IMG/VR virus record: IMGVR_UViG_3300044846_000547
Coordinates: 1 to 33,466 of that record
Strand: one strand, 5' to 3'
DNA from: a virus
DNA: 33,466 nt
Under the pieces are notes generated by a model. The model ran no database searches and had not been told where the DNA came from. It saw nothing but the letters and a program-made list of their open reading frames with translations. Made by a program: the position numbers and the translations under genes. Positions 1-7,527 of the stretch are shown here, piece by piece (positions within the stretch are counted from its first letter, which is position 1; each line of letters starts with the position of its first letter).

Positions 1-376
1 ATTTAACATTATAATTATCATTTTCAGTATTCTTTTGTTTAATTACTTCTTTAGATTTAATATTTGATACTTTACTTTCGTTTTTAATAACATTATTCTG
101 TTTTTTATAAGTAGTATTATCTTTTTTATTTTCGTGTCTTAAAACAACGTTAAAATACGTTTTGTTTTGATAAGTAAAAGGTTTTAAATTATCTTTTGCT
201 TCTACTGTAAAAATATTTAATTCGTAATCAAATTTAACTTCTACGTTTGAACTATCTTTAGTTACTGCATTTTCTACAATATTTGTTTCAACTTCTTTCT
301 CTTGTTTGTTTATAGCTACTTTACGTGAGCCACAGGAAGTTAAAATAATAAAAGTAAGTAAATATATATATTTCAT
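1..376 (-). CDS. Lipoprotein, cut by window edge; o-spanin candidate
   Basis: The start codon is at 374-376 and the frame stays open for 125 codons to the window edge, so the C-terminus is not visible. The first 15 residues form a lipoprotein signal: a short charged start, a hydrophobic stretch and a lipobox ending in TSC, with Cys15 as the lipidated residue. The mature part is hydrophilic and rich in Lys, Asn and Glu. The gene begins 11 bp after the stop of the amidase endolysin and lies downstream of a membrane-anchored coiled-coil protein. In phages of Gram-negative hosts a lipoprotein in this position is often the outer-membrane spanin (Rz1-like), which helps fuse inner and outer membranes at lysis. 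That role is inferred from position. A plain surface lipoprotein is the alternative. Confidence 0.7.
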   Translation of the reverse strand, partial: MKYIYLLTFIILTSCGSRKVAINKQEKEVETNIVENAVTKDSSNVEVKFDYELNIFTVEAKDNLKPFTYQNKTYFNVVLRHENKKDNTTYKKQNNVIKNESKVSNIKSKEVIKQKNTENDNYNVK

Positions 377-387
377 AAAATTGTTGT

Positions 388-795
388 TTAAATCGCTTTA
401 TATTCGTTTTTAGCATCAAAACTTGGACAAGCTTTATTTACACCAAAGTCACGATGTCCTTGAACAATAGCATTAGGAAATTGTTTTTTAGCTTGTTTAA
501 CTAAATATAATAAACTTTCTTTTTGTTTTAAAGTTCTGGTATCTTTTGGTTTACCTGCTTCATCAATTCCACCAATGTAACTAAAATGTATAGATTCTGA
601 ATTATATCCTTTAACTCCATTTGTAATTTCTTCAAACTTTGCTAATTCGTGTATCACACCATTTGCATCAATTAATCTATGATAACCTACCGATTTCCAC
701 TTTAAAGTATTTTTCCAATAGTTTAAAATAGCATCTTTAGTTGCATTAGGATTTGAAGCTGTACAATGAATTACTATGTATTTTATATTTCTCAT
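388..795 (-). CDS. N-acetylmuramoyl-L-alanine amidase, phage endolysin
   Basis: This 135-residue protein matches the T7-lysozyme type Amidase_2 family, zinc enzymes that cut the bond between N-acetylmuramic acid and L-alanine in peptidoglycan. Visible landmarks are IVIHCTAS (His10), YHRLID (Tyr38), QGHRDF (His114) and KACPSF (Lys121, Cys123). His10, His114 and Cys123 fit the three zinc ligands; Tyr38 and Lys121 fit the catalytic residues. The length is that of a bare catalytic domain, with no cell-wall-binding domain, as usual for Gram-negative phages. No signal peptide is seen, so a holin should be needed for export. The start overlaps the stop of the upstream gene as ATGA, which suggests coupled translation in a lysis operon. 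Confidence 0.93.
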   Translation of the reverse strand: MRNIKYIVIHCTASNPNATKDAILNYWKNTLKWKSVGYHRLIDANGVIHELAKFEEITNGVKGYNSESIHFSYIGGIDEAGKPKDTRTLKQKESLLYLVKQAKKQFPNAIVQGHRDFGVNKACPSFDAKNEYKAI

Positions 796-1112
796 TTTGT
801 AATTTTATCAAATTCCGCTTTTAAGTCATAGTATTTACGTTCCCAAGTTCTCAACTCTTTACGCAATTCGCTATTTTCTTTTCTTAATTGAACAACCTCT
901 GTTTTAACTTCTTGCAGTTGTTCACGCATATCGGCATATCTACCCTCTATATCCTTTACAAAATTCTCGTAAACGGTTTGCATAGAAAGCACTGCATCGC
1001 TATTCGCTTTTTTTTCTTCTATTGATTTCATTTTTTGTCCGCCAAAGAAAGCTATTATTGAGCCACCTATACCGGCTAATATTTGCCAGTTTTCCATTAG
1101 TGTTTTAACCAT
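792..1112 (-). CDS. Small protein with one TM helix and a coiled coil; i-spanin-like
   Basis: The 106-residue product has one N-terminal hydrophobic helix (about residues 9-26, Gly/Ile/Phe rich), then a long charged helix with heptad-like spacing from about residue 45 to the end. That topology, an inner-membrane anchor with a periplasmic coiled coil, is that of inner-membrane spanins (Rz-like). The gene sits directly before the endolysin, and a lipoprotein gene follows the endolysin, so all parts of a two-component spanin could be present. A holin-associated or tail-associated protein is the alternative. A second Met (codon 6, at 1095-1097) forms a TAATG overlap with the stop of the upstream gene and may be the true start, giving 101 residues. 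Confidence 0.75.
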   Translation of the reverse strand: MVKTLMENWQILAGIGGSIIAFFGGQKMKSIEEKKANSDAVLSMQTVYENFVKDIEGRYADMREQLQEVKTEVVQLRKENSELRKELRTWERKYYDLKAEFDKITK

Positions 1113-1429
1113 TGTTTGTAGAGGTTGTAAAAGTATTTAATGTATTGTATTGCTGTAAACCACGCTATAAAGAAAATATCGTTTAAAGAATAGTTTGTTT
1201 CATTGTTAAATAAAAGTACATAAATATCGTTAAATATTATTGCACAAAATAATTTTTCAATGAAATTGCCTTGTTTTTTGTATTCGATTGCTAATAATAA
1301 ACATATAGATAATAACGCAAATTTTAACATAAACCAATTGTAATTATCATTTGGATATATTAGTTCACAAATGTAATAATTTCCCCAATATAGCGTTAAT
1401 ATTAATATTCCTATTAACTTATTATTCAT
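1097..1429 (-). CDS. Polytopic small membrane protein in lysis region
   Basis: This 110-residue protein is very hydrophobic, with about three membrane segments (roughly residues 4-22, 33-47 and 58-95, the last probably broken in two). I do not recognise its family. It lies between a two-helix holin-like gene and the coiled-coil membrane protein of the lysis region, with a TAATG overlap at its start. Its position suggests a role in lysis, for instance as a second holin or a pinholin/antiholin, but the sequence alone does not show this. Confidence 0.7.
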   Translation of the reverse strand: MNNKLIGILILTLYWGNYYICELIYPNDNYNWFMLKFALLSICLLLAIEYKKQGNFIEKLFCAIIFNDIYVLLFNNETNYSLNDIFFIAWFTAIQYIKYFYNLYKQWLKH

Positions 1430-1689
1430 TAGAATTTTTTAGTAGGAACTTCTGTTTTAATAGGGTTTGTATTTTTCCTTGCCATTGTATTATCTTTTGC
1501 ACCACTAAAGAAATTCTTAATTAAATAAGATAAACCACCTGCTGATGCAACCGCCAAGATATTATCCCAATTCAATACCAAACTTCCTGCCGATAATGAT
1601 TGTTGAATAACCAATAAAGCTGGTGTTAAAACAGCAATTAATAGTCCCTTTGCTAAATCCTTGTAATCTAATCTTAAAAATTTACTCAT
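1429..1689 (-). CDS. Holin-like protein with two TM helices
   Basis: The 86-residue product starts with a short cytoplasm-like segment (KDLAKG), followed by two hydrophobic segments at about residues 14-32 and 41-58 and a basic hydrophilic tail. Size, two helices and a charged C-terminus fit small phage holins, which form holes in the inner membrane to release the endolysin. Proteins of similar design sit near the end of structural gene clusters in other Bacteroidota phages. The start overlaps the stop of the previous gene by 8 bp, and the stop overlaps the next start as TAATG. The holin role is inferred from topology and location. Confidence 0.72.
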   Translation of the reverse strand: MSKFLRLDYKDLAKGLLIAVLTPALLVIQQSLSAGSLVLNWDNILAVASAGGLSYLIKNFFSGAKDNTMARKNTNPIKTEVPTKKF

Positions 1690-2017
1690 TTGTATTTGTG
1701 TTTTGGTTAATAATATTATATTCGTTTGTGTTAAATCCTAAAAATGCGTGTTTTACGTTTGTTGGTGTTACTCTTGCAGTTCCAAAATCAATAGCTTGTG
1801 TTACCATAATGTCAAAATGATAACCATCTGCGTAAATAGGTGCTGTTATTTCGTTAAAATCTTCATCGTAAGTGCCACTTGTTAAAAGAATAATTCCTAA
1901 TTCTACAACCGCTTGCGTTATAGACGTGTTATTTTCGTTTGTATCAATTACACCTTTTGCAATTAAATCGGTAATTGCATCTGCTCTATCGTTATATCTT
2001 AATTTATATATGTACAT
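1682..2017 (-). CDS. Small phage protein next to tail fibre genes, function unknown
   Basis: The product has 111 residues and no membrane segment. It begins YKLRYNDRADAITDL and has a central part with GYHFDIMVTQAIDFGT followed by an Asn-rich tail. Proteins of this design, placed just after the tail fibre and before lysis genes, are familiar from Bacteroidota phages and remain unnamed. It starts 1 bp after the fibre gene's stop, so it is probably made together with the fibre. A tail-associated or assembly role is possible but not shown. Confidence 0.7.
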   Translation of the reverse strand: MYIYKLRYNDRADAITDLIAKGVIDTNENNTSITQAVVELGIILLTSGTYDEDFNEITAPIYADGYHFDIMVTQAIDFGTARVTPTNVKHAFLGFNTNEYNIINQNTNTNE

Positions 2018-2018
2018 A

Positions 2019-3260
2019 TTATAAACTTGTTAGTTCTGCTAATTCAGTTGAAGTTAAAGCTGTTTTAAATAATGTAGATAATGAAATATTGTCTGATAAT
2101 TGAGCAACATTATTATAATTTTGCCCTATATCTACTCTGCTACAGGTTGGAATAGTTGCACTTGTATCAGTTCCTATTTGAACTCCATTTACATAAAATA
2201 CAATATCGTTATTTTTATAAGCTAAAGCTAATTTATAAGTTCCTGTAGTTGTTAAAGCTGAAGTGTTTATACTACATTGCAAAGTACCACCATTAAATAT
2301 TCTTGCTCTTAATACATTTGAAGCCGCACCTGAAAAGGCAATATAAATACGATTATTTGCTGTTCCATCTGATAAGTGAAATATATATCTTGAACCTGCA
2401 CCTATTAATTTATTAACTTTAATTTCTGTATATAAAGTCCCCTCTGTTTGCCCTATTAAACTACTTATTCCTGTTTTAGATATTACATCAGCATTTCGTG
2501 TTACAGATGCGGTAGTTGTAGGAATGTATGAAGTAGAATAACTACCTAATTCTAATTGACCGCCCCAAAGAATAACCCCGCTTGTTCCATTACCTAAATA
2601 ACTATTACTTCCTGCATCATTTAATAAATTCAAATATAATACAGTACCAGCAGCACTTACAAAAGTCCAAGTAGCAGAGCATTTATACCAACCATTACCG
2701 TAATTTTCTATTTTACCATTTTTAGCTGGGGCTGTAGTCGTAGCAGTTCCTGCAATTAAATCAAAATTAACAGTTCCACCAATACTAAAAGCTTCGGCTA
2801 ATTGAAATTTAGTACGTCCATTTGCTTTTACAAATACAGAAAAAGTATAATCCCCACCTGTAGCTTGTGTTGCTGCAATTGCAGCACTATGTAAACCTGT
2901 TGAAATATCTTCTGTTAGTTTGTCCCCTGTAGTAGTTCCATCAGGTGAAACCGTTGTATTTGTTGCAACAGTAGAACCTACTTTTATCCAAACAGCATTA
3001 CTAAAATCTTCGCTATATGTTTGTATATTTGTTCTTTGCGGCTCAACTAATATACTCGGACATCCGCCACCTGTATAATCAATTCTAGGCACGTTACTTG
3101 CTACTGTTTCAGTAATTCCCGAAGCGTTTACTCTTGTAGCACTTGTTGCTCTTGTTACAGTTAAATCGCCACTACCATCGGTTGGTTTTATAGCATATAA
3201 CTTTGATGCTTTTGTTCCGTTTGGAGTTACTACCAAACTTGCACTTTCAAATAAACTCAT
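2019..3260 (-). CDS. Tail fibre/spike protein with jelly-roll and LamG-like domains
   Basis: This 413-residue protein is Thr/Ser/Gly rich. Residues about 1-75 form a fibre-type N-terminus (RATSATRVNASG). Residues about 77-250 resemble a carbohydrate-binding jelly roll common in phage tail proteins: TYSEDFSNAVW, SPDGTTTGDKL, the GNGWYKC strand and LELGSYSTSYIPTT. Residues about 265-405 look like a concanavalin-A/LamG domain: TEIKVN, IFHLSDG, YKLALAYKNNDIVFYVNGVQ and VDIGQN. Such domains bind sugars, so this is a good candidate for receptor binding at the cell surface. Its stop lies 1 bp before the next gene and its start overlaps the preceding gene as ATGA. The fold calls are by pattern only. 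Confidence 0.82.
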   Translation of the reverse strand: MSLFESASLVVTPNGTKASKLYAIKPTDGSGDLTVTRATSATRVNASGITETVASNVPRIDYTGGGCPSILVEPQRTNIQTYSEDFSNAVWIKVGSTVATNTTVSPDGTTTGDKLTEDISTGLHSAAIAATQATGGDYTFSVFVKANGRTKFQLAEAFSIGGTVNFDLIAGTATTTAPAKNGKIENYGNGWYKCSATWTFVSAAGTVLYLNLLNDAGSNSYLGNGTSGVILWGGQLELGSYSTSYIPTTTASVTRNADVISKTGISSLIGQTEGTLYTEIKVNKLIGAGSRYIFHLSDGTANNRIYIAFSGAASNVLRARIFNGGTLQCSINTSALTTTGTYKLALAYKNNDIVFYVNGVQIGTDTSATIPTCSRVDIGQNYNNVAQLSDNISLSTLFKTALTSTELAELTSL

Positions 3261-3799
3261 TTTTTAAATTCTTTAAAGTTTCCATACTTATCAATTACAG
3301 CTTCTTTTCCTCTTATAGTTACTACCGAATATTCAGAAGTTTCTATGTTTCGTATCTTAATTTCTGCGTTTTCTACTTTCTTACTTTCTATTTCTAATAA
3401 ATAATTATCTAATTCAAGCTTTTTACTTTCGTTTTCTCTTGCTATTTCACTTTCTAAATCAGATAACTCTTTTCTTTTTTTATTAATAGATTGCTTTTGT
3501 TTTAAAATTAAATCGTAATGCTTTTGTTTAATGTCCTCAAACTCTAAACATTCTTTATATAAATTATGTTTTACATCGTTTAACGTAGTTTCTAGCGTGT
3601 TTAAGGCACTTTCTTTATCTTTTAATATACTTTCATCTTCAATTAAAGATAATGCTTTTAAATCGTTTATTTCACGTTTTAAATTTATCTCATACTCAAA
3701 CGCTTCCAATTTCTCTTGAAAATGTACTAAATCAATTTCTTTAAGTTTTAGTAGCTGCTCGGTCTTACCAAACAGCCACTTTATTAAAAACTTCTTCAT
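3257..3799 (-). CDS. Coiled-coil protein within the tail fibre module
   Basis: The 180-residue product is almost entirely charged and helical from about residue 12 to 155, with long Lys/Glu runs and heptad-like spacing, preceded by a short hydrophobic/aromatic start (MKKFLIKWLFG). The last 25 residues look like a small beta segment (SVVTIRGKEAVIDKYGNF). It is locked between two tail proteins by ATGA and TAATG-type overlaps, so it probably acts with them. A fibre stalk, fibre chaperone or tail-tip linker would all fit. I know of no named family. Confidence 0.7.
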   Translation of the reverse strand: MKKFLIKWLFGKTEQLLKLKEIDLVHFQEKLEAFEYEINLKREINDLKALSLIEDESILKDKESALNTLETTLNDVKHNLYKECLEFEDIKQKHYDLILKQKQSINKKRKELSDLESEIARENESKKLELDNYLLEIESKKVENAEIKIRNIETSEYSVVTIRGKEAVIDKYGNFKEFKK

Positions 3800-6447
3800 T
3801 ATTTCAATGCTATAAATTGTGGCAAAGTTAAAGGGTCTTTTTGAGTATCTATTTTCAAAATTAACTCATCTAACTTGTCGTTGTTTTCTTGTAATTGCGG
3901 TGCATCTGTTGCTAATTGGATTTGGTTACCAACGTAAAACGCTTGTTCGTAAGTTCCTTTTAACATACTTGAACGTCTACGAACTCCCGAACTTGTATCT
4001 CTACCCACAATATCAAAACCACTAATACCAATAAATCTATAAGGCAAAGCATTTGTTGCTAACGTAGTCAATAAAGTTCCTGTTGCATAGTTATCCGTTG
4101 GTGTTGCAGTTGTAACTTTCCATAATTCGTAACCTAAATTATCCCCACCTAAAATAGAAACTTGACTATCTCCATTCGCATCTTCAATTAATACGTTTAT
4201 AATCTCCGTATCAGTTGGTGTAATAGTTTTAGGCGGTGTCGCTTTCATTGCGTTGTACTTTGTGCTTTCATTAATTACAATAGATTTATAAGTAATCGTT
4301 CCACTTACAACCGCTACTATTGCACTTGCATCGTCTTTGATTTTTACGTTGTAATTTCCGAAGTCTAAATACAAACCATCCCTTGCAACTAATTGACCTA
4401 ATTTTATTCCTGTTTCAGTAAGTCTAAAGTTAGCGGTAGCATCGTAAATTTGCGAAGTAGTACTTAAAGTTGTGTAAGCACTTGCAGTTGCAAAGTTATC
4501 AGTAATACCTACATCTTCAGCATCTGTTATATTATACCAAACGTCACCACCATTTAATACTAAAGTATCAGCTGTGCGTTTTTGTCCATATTTTTCAGCA
4601 GCTAAATAATAAGTTCCTGATTCACTTGGTGCAAAGTAAACGTAATAACTACCTGCATTTACATTTGATGCAAAATATTTAGTAGTACCATCTGCTTTGA
4701 ATATACAAAGTGAATATCCGTTGCTTGGTGGGTTTAATTCTAATACTGTTGAAGTTCCTGTACTATCTTGGTAAATCCCTGTAATTTTTGCAGTTCCATT
4801 TAAAGTAACAGTTCCTAAAGTTTTTAAAGTTGAAATGTTTGTAGAGCTTGTAAGAGTAACACCTGTATTAACTACAATATTCCAATTTTGAGTGTTTAAA
4901 ATTCCACCTGTGCAAGTCCACGTGTCATTTGATGTTTTGTTTGCAAATTGACTAATCCAATATCTGTAATAATTCCAAATATCTTGATAACTTTTATTAC
5001 TTGAAATTGTAATAGTCCCACCTGTTGCACCACTAGGAGTTAAAGTAATTCCTGTAATAGCTCCTGCAGTCGCTTCGTTTACCGTTGTTGCAGTATCTAA
5101 AGCAATCATACCTGCACTAACTTGAACAGCTGAACTTGAACCTAAAAGAGCTGATACATTTAATGTTTTATAATTGTAAGCTCTACCTTGATAAACAGCA
5201 GTTGAACTTGGAAATCTTAAACTTTCTTTAAAACTTGTTTGCCAATACCATACATTTAAAACAGGTGTTGTTGTAGCTATTCCACTTGCATTAGTAGTAG
5301 TTTCATAAGACAAAGCATTTCTGAAATCCCAAGTTTTTAAACCACTTGCAGTTGTAAAAGTAACAGTTGGGCTATTAGTTGGAATTTCGGTTGTATTAAA
5401 TCTTACATTTTGAACCACCGCACCAGTAGTATCTTTTGCTGTAATAGTTACATCTTGATATAATGGAACGCAATGTTTAACCCAAATCGTACTGTTTGGA
5501 TATTGAGAAACTACATTTAAATCAGCACCTTTTGCACAATTATAAAGTTCTACCCATCCACCAGCATAGTTGTCAAAGTCATACGTTCCATCTACGTTTT
5601 CAAGGTTTGAAGCTGCAAATTTTGCATCAACACCTCCAGCAAGTAAACCAACATATTGATAAACATATTCCGAACCCCTTGCTTTAATACTTGGCGGAAC
5701 TGTTGGCATTTTGAACAAGTCAAAAGCAAAATCATAAGTTTCTACGTTTTGAAAAATAGCATTAACTGTTGAGCTTCTAAAACGGGCTGAAGAAGCACCG
5801 TATTCTTTTGTGTTTCTCCAACGTGTGTAATAGCTTCTAGGTGTTGTGTTGTTGTCAAAGGTTACGCCACCACCTGTTTGAACTTCGCCACCAATAAAAG
5901 TAAATTGACCCCCACTTTGTAAACTCATTGAGCTACCCTCTGCTCCACTTGTAGCACTTCTAACAGCTGTAAAATGCACTCCATCCCAACGAGGCGTTAC
6001 ACCATCAGTAGCCCAAGCACCACTTGTAAAGTTGCCTGTAAATATAATTAAATCTAAACAAGTAAAGTTTTCTTGTTGTGGGTTTGCATTTGTTAAAGTA
6101 CCATTAATAGCCATTCTAATATCAGGCATATAATAATGGTTTGTAGTTCCTAAAGTTTGTACATCTGGAGCTCTAAATGCTACAAATTGTGCAGTTCCAT
6201 CTGTTGTAGTACTTCCTAATACGGGATTGTAAGTAGGTGCTGTTGTAGCAGTAGTCCCTGCGACAGAACATCTATACCACATTCCATTTTGGATAGGTGG
6301 CTTTCTCATTCCATTGGTGGCATATGCAGTACTTCTAGCCACTAATGGCATATTAGTTATTACTGTTGCAATACCACTCAAACCCGTATCTGTTCCTGAC
6401 TGTGATAATCGAGGTATGTTACTTGTTACATCAAAACTCCACGCCAT
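3799..6447 (-). CDS. Large tail protein, probable tail-tip or fibre component
   Basis: This is the largest gene in the window (882 residues). The product is rich in Thr, Ser, Gly and Asn and lacks membrane segments. The first 350 residues have repeated short beta-strand-like blocks that could be a beta-helix. The middle (about 350-640) reads like stacked beta-sandwich or Ig-type domains (VNAGSYYVYFAPSESGTYYL). The C-terminus has a short helical segment (PQLQENNDKLDELILKID). No enzyme motif is evident. Position, between small tail-linked genes and the LamG fibre, supports a structural tail-tip role, perhaps the base onto which the fibre docks. The start overlaps the stop of a 30-residue ORF as TAATG. 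Confidence 0.75.
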   Translation of the reverse strand: MAWSFDVTSNIPRLSQSGTDTGLSGIATVITNMPLVARSTAYATNGMRKPPIQNGMWYRCSVAGTTATTAPTYNPVLGSTTTDGTAQFVAFRAPDVQTLGTTNHYYMPDIRMAINGTLTNANPQQENFTCLDLIIFTGNFTSGAWATDGVTPRWDGVHFTAVRSATSGAEGSSMSLQSGGQFTFIGGEVQTGGGVTFDNNTTPRSYYTRWRNTKEYGASSARFRSSTVNAIFQNVETYDFAFDLFKMPTVPPSIKARGSEYVYQYVGLLAGGVDAKFAASNLENVDGTYDFDNYAGGWVELYNCAKGADLNVVSQYPNSTIWVKHCVPLYQDVTITAKDTTGAVVQNVRFNTTEIPTNSPTVTFTTASGLKTWDFRNALSYETTTNASGIATTTPVLNVWYWQTSFKESLRFPSSTAVYQGRAYNYKTLNVSALLGSSSAVQVSAGMIALDTATTVNEATAGAITGITLTPSGATGGTITISSNKSYQDIWNYYRYWISQFANKTSNDTWTCTGGILNTQNWNIVVNTGVTLTSSTNISTLKTLGTVTLNGTAKITGIYQDSTGTSTVLELNPPSNGYSLCIFKADGTTKYFASNVNAGSYYVYFAPSESGTYYLAAEKYGQKRTADTLVLNGGDVWYNITDAEDVGITDNFATASAYTTLSTTSQIYDATANFRLTETGIKLGQLVARDGLYLDFGNYNVKIKDDASAIVAVVSGTITYKSIVINESTKYNAMKATPPKTITPTDTEIINVLIEDANGDSQVSILGGDNLGYELWKVTTATPTDNYATGTLLTTLATNALPYRFIGISGFDIVGRDTSSGVRRRSSMLKGTYEQAFYVGNQIQLATDAPQLQENNDKLDELILKIDTQKDPLTLPQFIALK

Positions 6448-6539
6448 TATTTTCTGTCAATTAAAAAGATTAATAATATATATATTTTTCTGAATATCTT
6501 GCGAACTACTCCGCTAAAACTTCCTGCATATCCTTTCAT
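6447..6539 (-). CDS. 30-residue ORF with hydrophobic C-terminal half
   Basis: This tiny frame exactly fills the space between two genes: its ATG overlaps the stop of the upstream gene as TAATG, and its TAA overlaps the start of the large tail gene in the same way. The product has a Gly/Ser start (MKGYAGSFSG), a basic patch and a hydrophobic stretch (IYILLIFLI). It may be a real micropeptide, or a leader whose translation lets ribosomes reach the large tail gene. The double stop/start coupling is the main evidence. Confidence 0.5.
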   Translation of the reverse strand: MKGYAGSFSGVVRKIFRKIYILLIFLIDRK

Positions 6540-6928
6540 TAGATGTATGTTAAAGTTGTTCTATTGTTCCAAACTTGGTTAAACGCTTCGCTACCATTTG
6601 CATATTCGCTTTTTAAAATAACTCCAGTTTGTGTGTAACGTATAATTAACCAATTTGCATCAGCATCTACTTTACCAATTAAAGCCTTGCCTACATAAAA
6701 TAAGTTATCGCTAACTTGGTCTAATCTTACAGTTAATCTTTTATCTTCTGTATCGGTATTTAATGCTGTTAAAACATCGTCTAATTGAGCAATCATTGTT
6801 ACCTGATTATCTGAAGTAGAAGCACCCGAAGAACCACTACCAGATAAAGTTACTGGTAAAGGATTTGTTTCGCTTACCTTTATTCCATTTTGATTAATGG
6901 TTACCTGTGCTGCCGAAAATTCACTCAT
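6539..6928 (-). CDS. Small structural-region protein, function unknown
   Basis: The 129-residue protein begins with a beta-like segment (AAQVTINQNGIKVSETNPLPV), has a Ser/Gly-rich linker at about 30-37, and ends with a soluble domain containing YVGKALIGKVDADANWLI and a Trp-rich tail. Short proteins with an N-terminal ETNPLPV-type segment occur next to tail-tip or fibre genes in other phages. It is embedded in the tail operon with overlaps at both ends (ATGA at the start). A tail-tip or adaptor role is plausible, without direct evidence. Confidence 0.65.
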   Translation of the reverse strand: MSEFSAAQVTINQNGIKVSETNPLPVTLSGSGSSGASTSDNQVTMIAQLDDVLTALNTDTEDKRLTVRLDQVSDNLFYVGKALIGKVDADANWLIIRYTQTGVILKSEYANGSEAFNQVWNNRTTLTYI

Positions 6929-7032
6929 TTTTTTATCTTTTTTAAGAATATTTCTAACTTCTTTTTGTTCTCTTCTCTTGGCTTTTCATACTTGCCAACC
7001 TTTTTTCTTTTCTTACAAAACCCAGCCACCAT
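6925..7032 (-). CDS. Very basic 35-residue ORF after the connector gene
   Basis: A longer reading of this frame runs to 7119, deep inside the connector gene. The Met at 7030-7032 is a more likely start because it overlaps the end of the connector gene by only 20 bp. The 35-residue product contains about 16 Lys/Arg (KKRKKVGKY, ENKKKLEIFLKKIKK) and one Cys. Its stop overlaps the next start as ATGA. Such a basic peptide could bind nucleic acid or acidic capsid parts. It could also be only a coupling reading frame. Confidence 0.45.
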   Translation of the reverse strand: MVAGFCKKRKKVGKYEKPREENKKKLEIFLKKIKK

Positions 7033-7525
7033 AGAAATTGTTTGTATCAGGGTACATATCACCACTTGAGTTGCTGTTGTATTCAGGAAAATCTGAATTG
7101 TTAAAACATATATAATCAATAAATCTTTGAGTATAATGTTCTGCTATGTCTCGCTCTTTTTCAACCAAATAATCAATCTCTGATTTCTCTACGCTTGTTG
7201 ATGCTTCAGCTGTATGCTTAAATACGCCTTTATTAGCTATTGTATAAGCTGCAAAGGGTAAATACTGCACCATTGCAAAATGAATCAGCATAGGCTTAAT
7301 ATAATCGTTTAAAAGCGTCTTATATTTAAGGTTACCAATTAAGTTAATATCACTATTTAAAATTAATGCTTGAAACTTATTATATAATTCAGTTCCTAAA
7401 TAATTTTGTATAGTTATATCCTGTGCAATTTTGATATATTGTATAAAATCATCTACGTCTAAATTTCCATTTAGTATAGTGAATTTCTTAATGTCCTCTG
7501 TTGATATTAATAAAGCGTAAGCCAT
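7013..7525 (-). CDS. Head-tail connector protein, DUF6712-like
   Basis: The 170-residue product is mainly helical. It begins with a segment typical of head-tail adaptor proteins (STEDIKKF, then DFIQYIKIAQDITIQNYLG), followed by a helical region (YIKPMLIHFAMVQYLPFAAY) and a C-terminal helix (AEHYTQRFIDYI). This layout fits the DUF6712 family of Bacteroidota phages, which I associate with gp6-like connectors that join portal to tail. It lies 2 bp downstream of the portal gene, the expected place for a connector. Confidence 0.75.
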   Translation of the reverse strand: MAYALLISTEDIKKFTILNGNLDVDDFIQYIKIAQDITIQNYLGTELYNKFQALILNSDINLIGNLKYKTLLNDYIKPMLIHFAMVQYLPFAAYTIANKGVFKHTAEASTSVEKSEIDYLVEKERDIAEHYTQRFIDYICFNNSDFPEYNSNSSGDMYPDTNNFYGGWVL

Positions 7526-7527
7526 TT

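Noticed and set aside
1623-6000. Plus-strand open frames within the tail and lysis region (for example 1623-1820, 3531-3719, 5496-5687).
   Set aside because: They lie opposite well-supported minus-strand genes, have odd compositions (Ser/Phe/His rich) and have no promoter or coupling.
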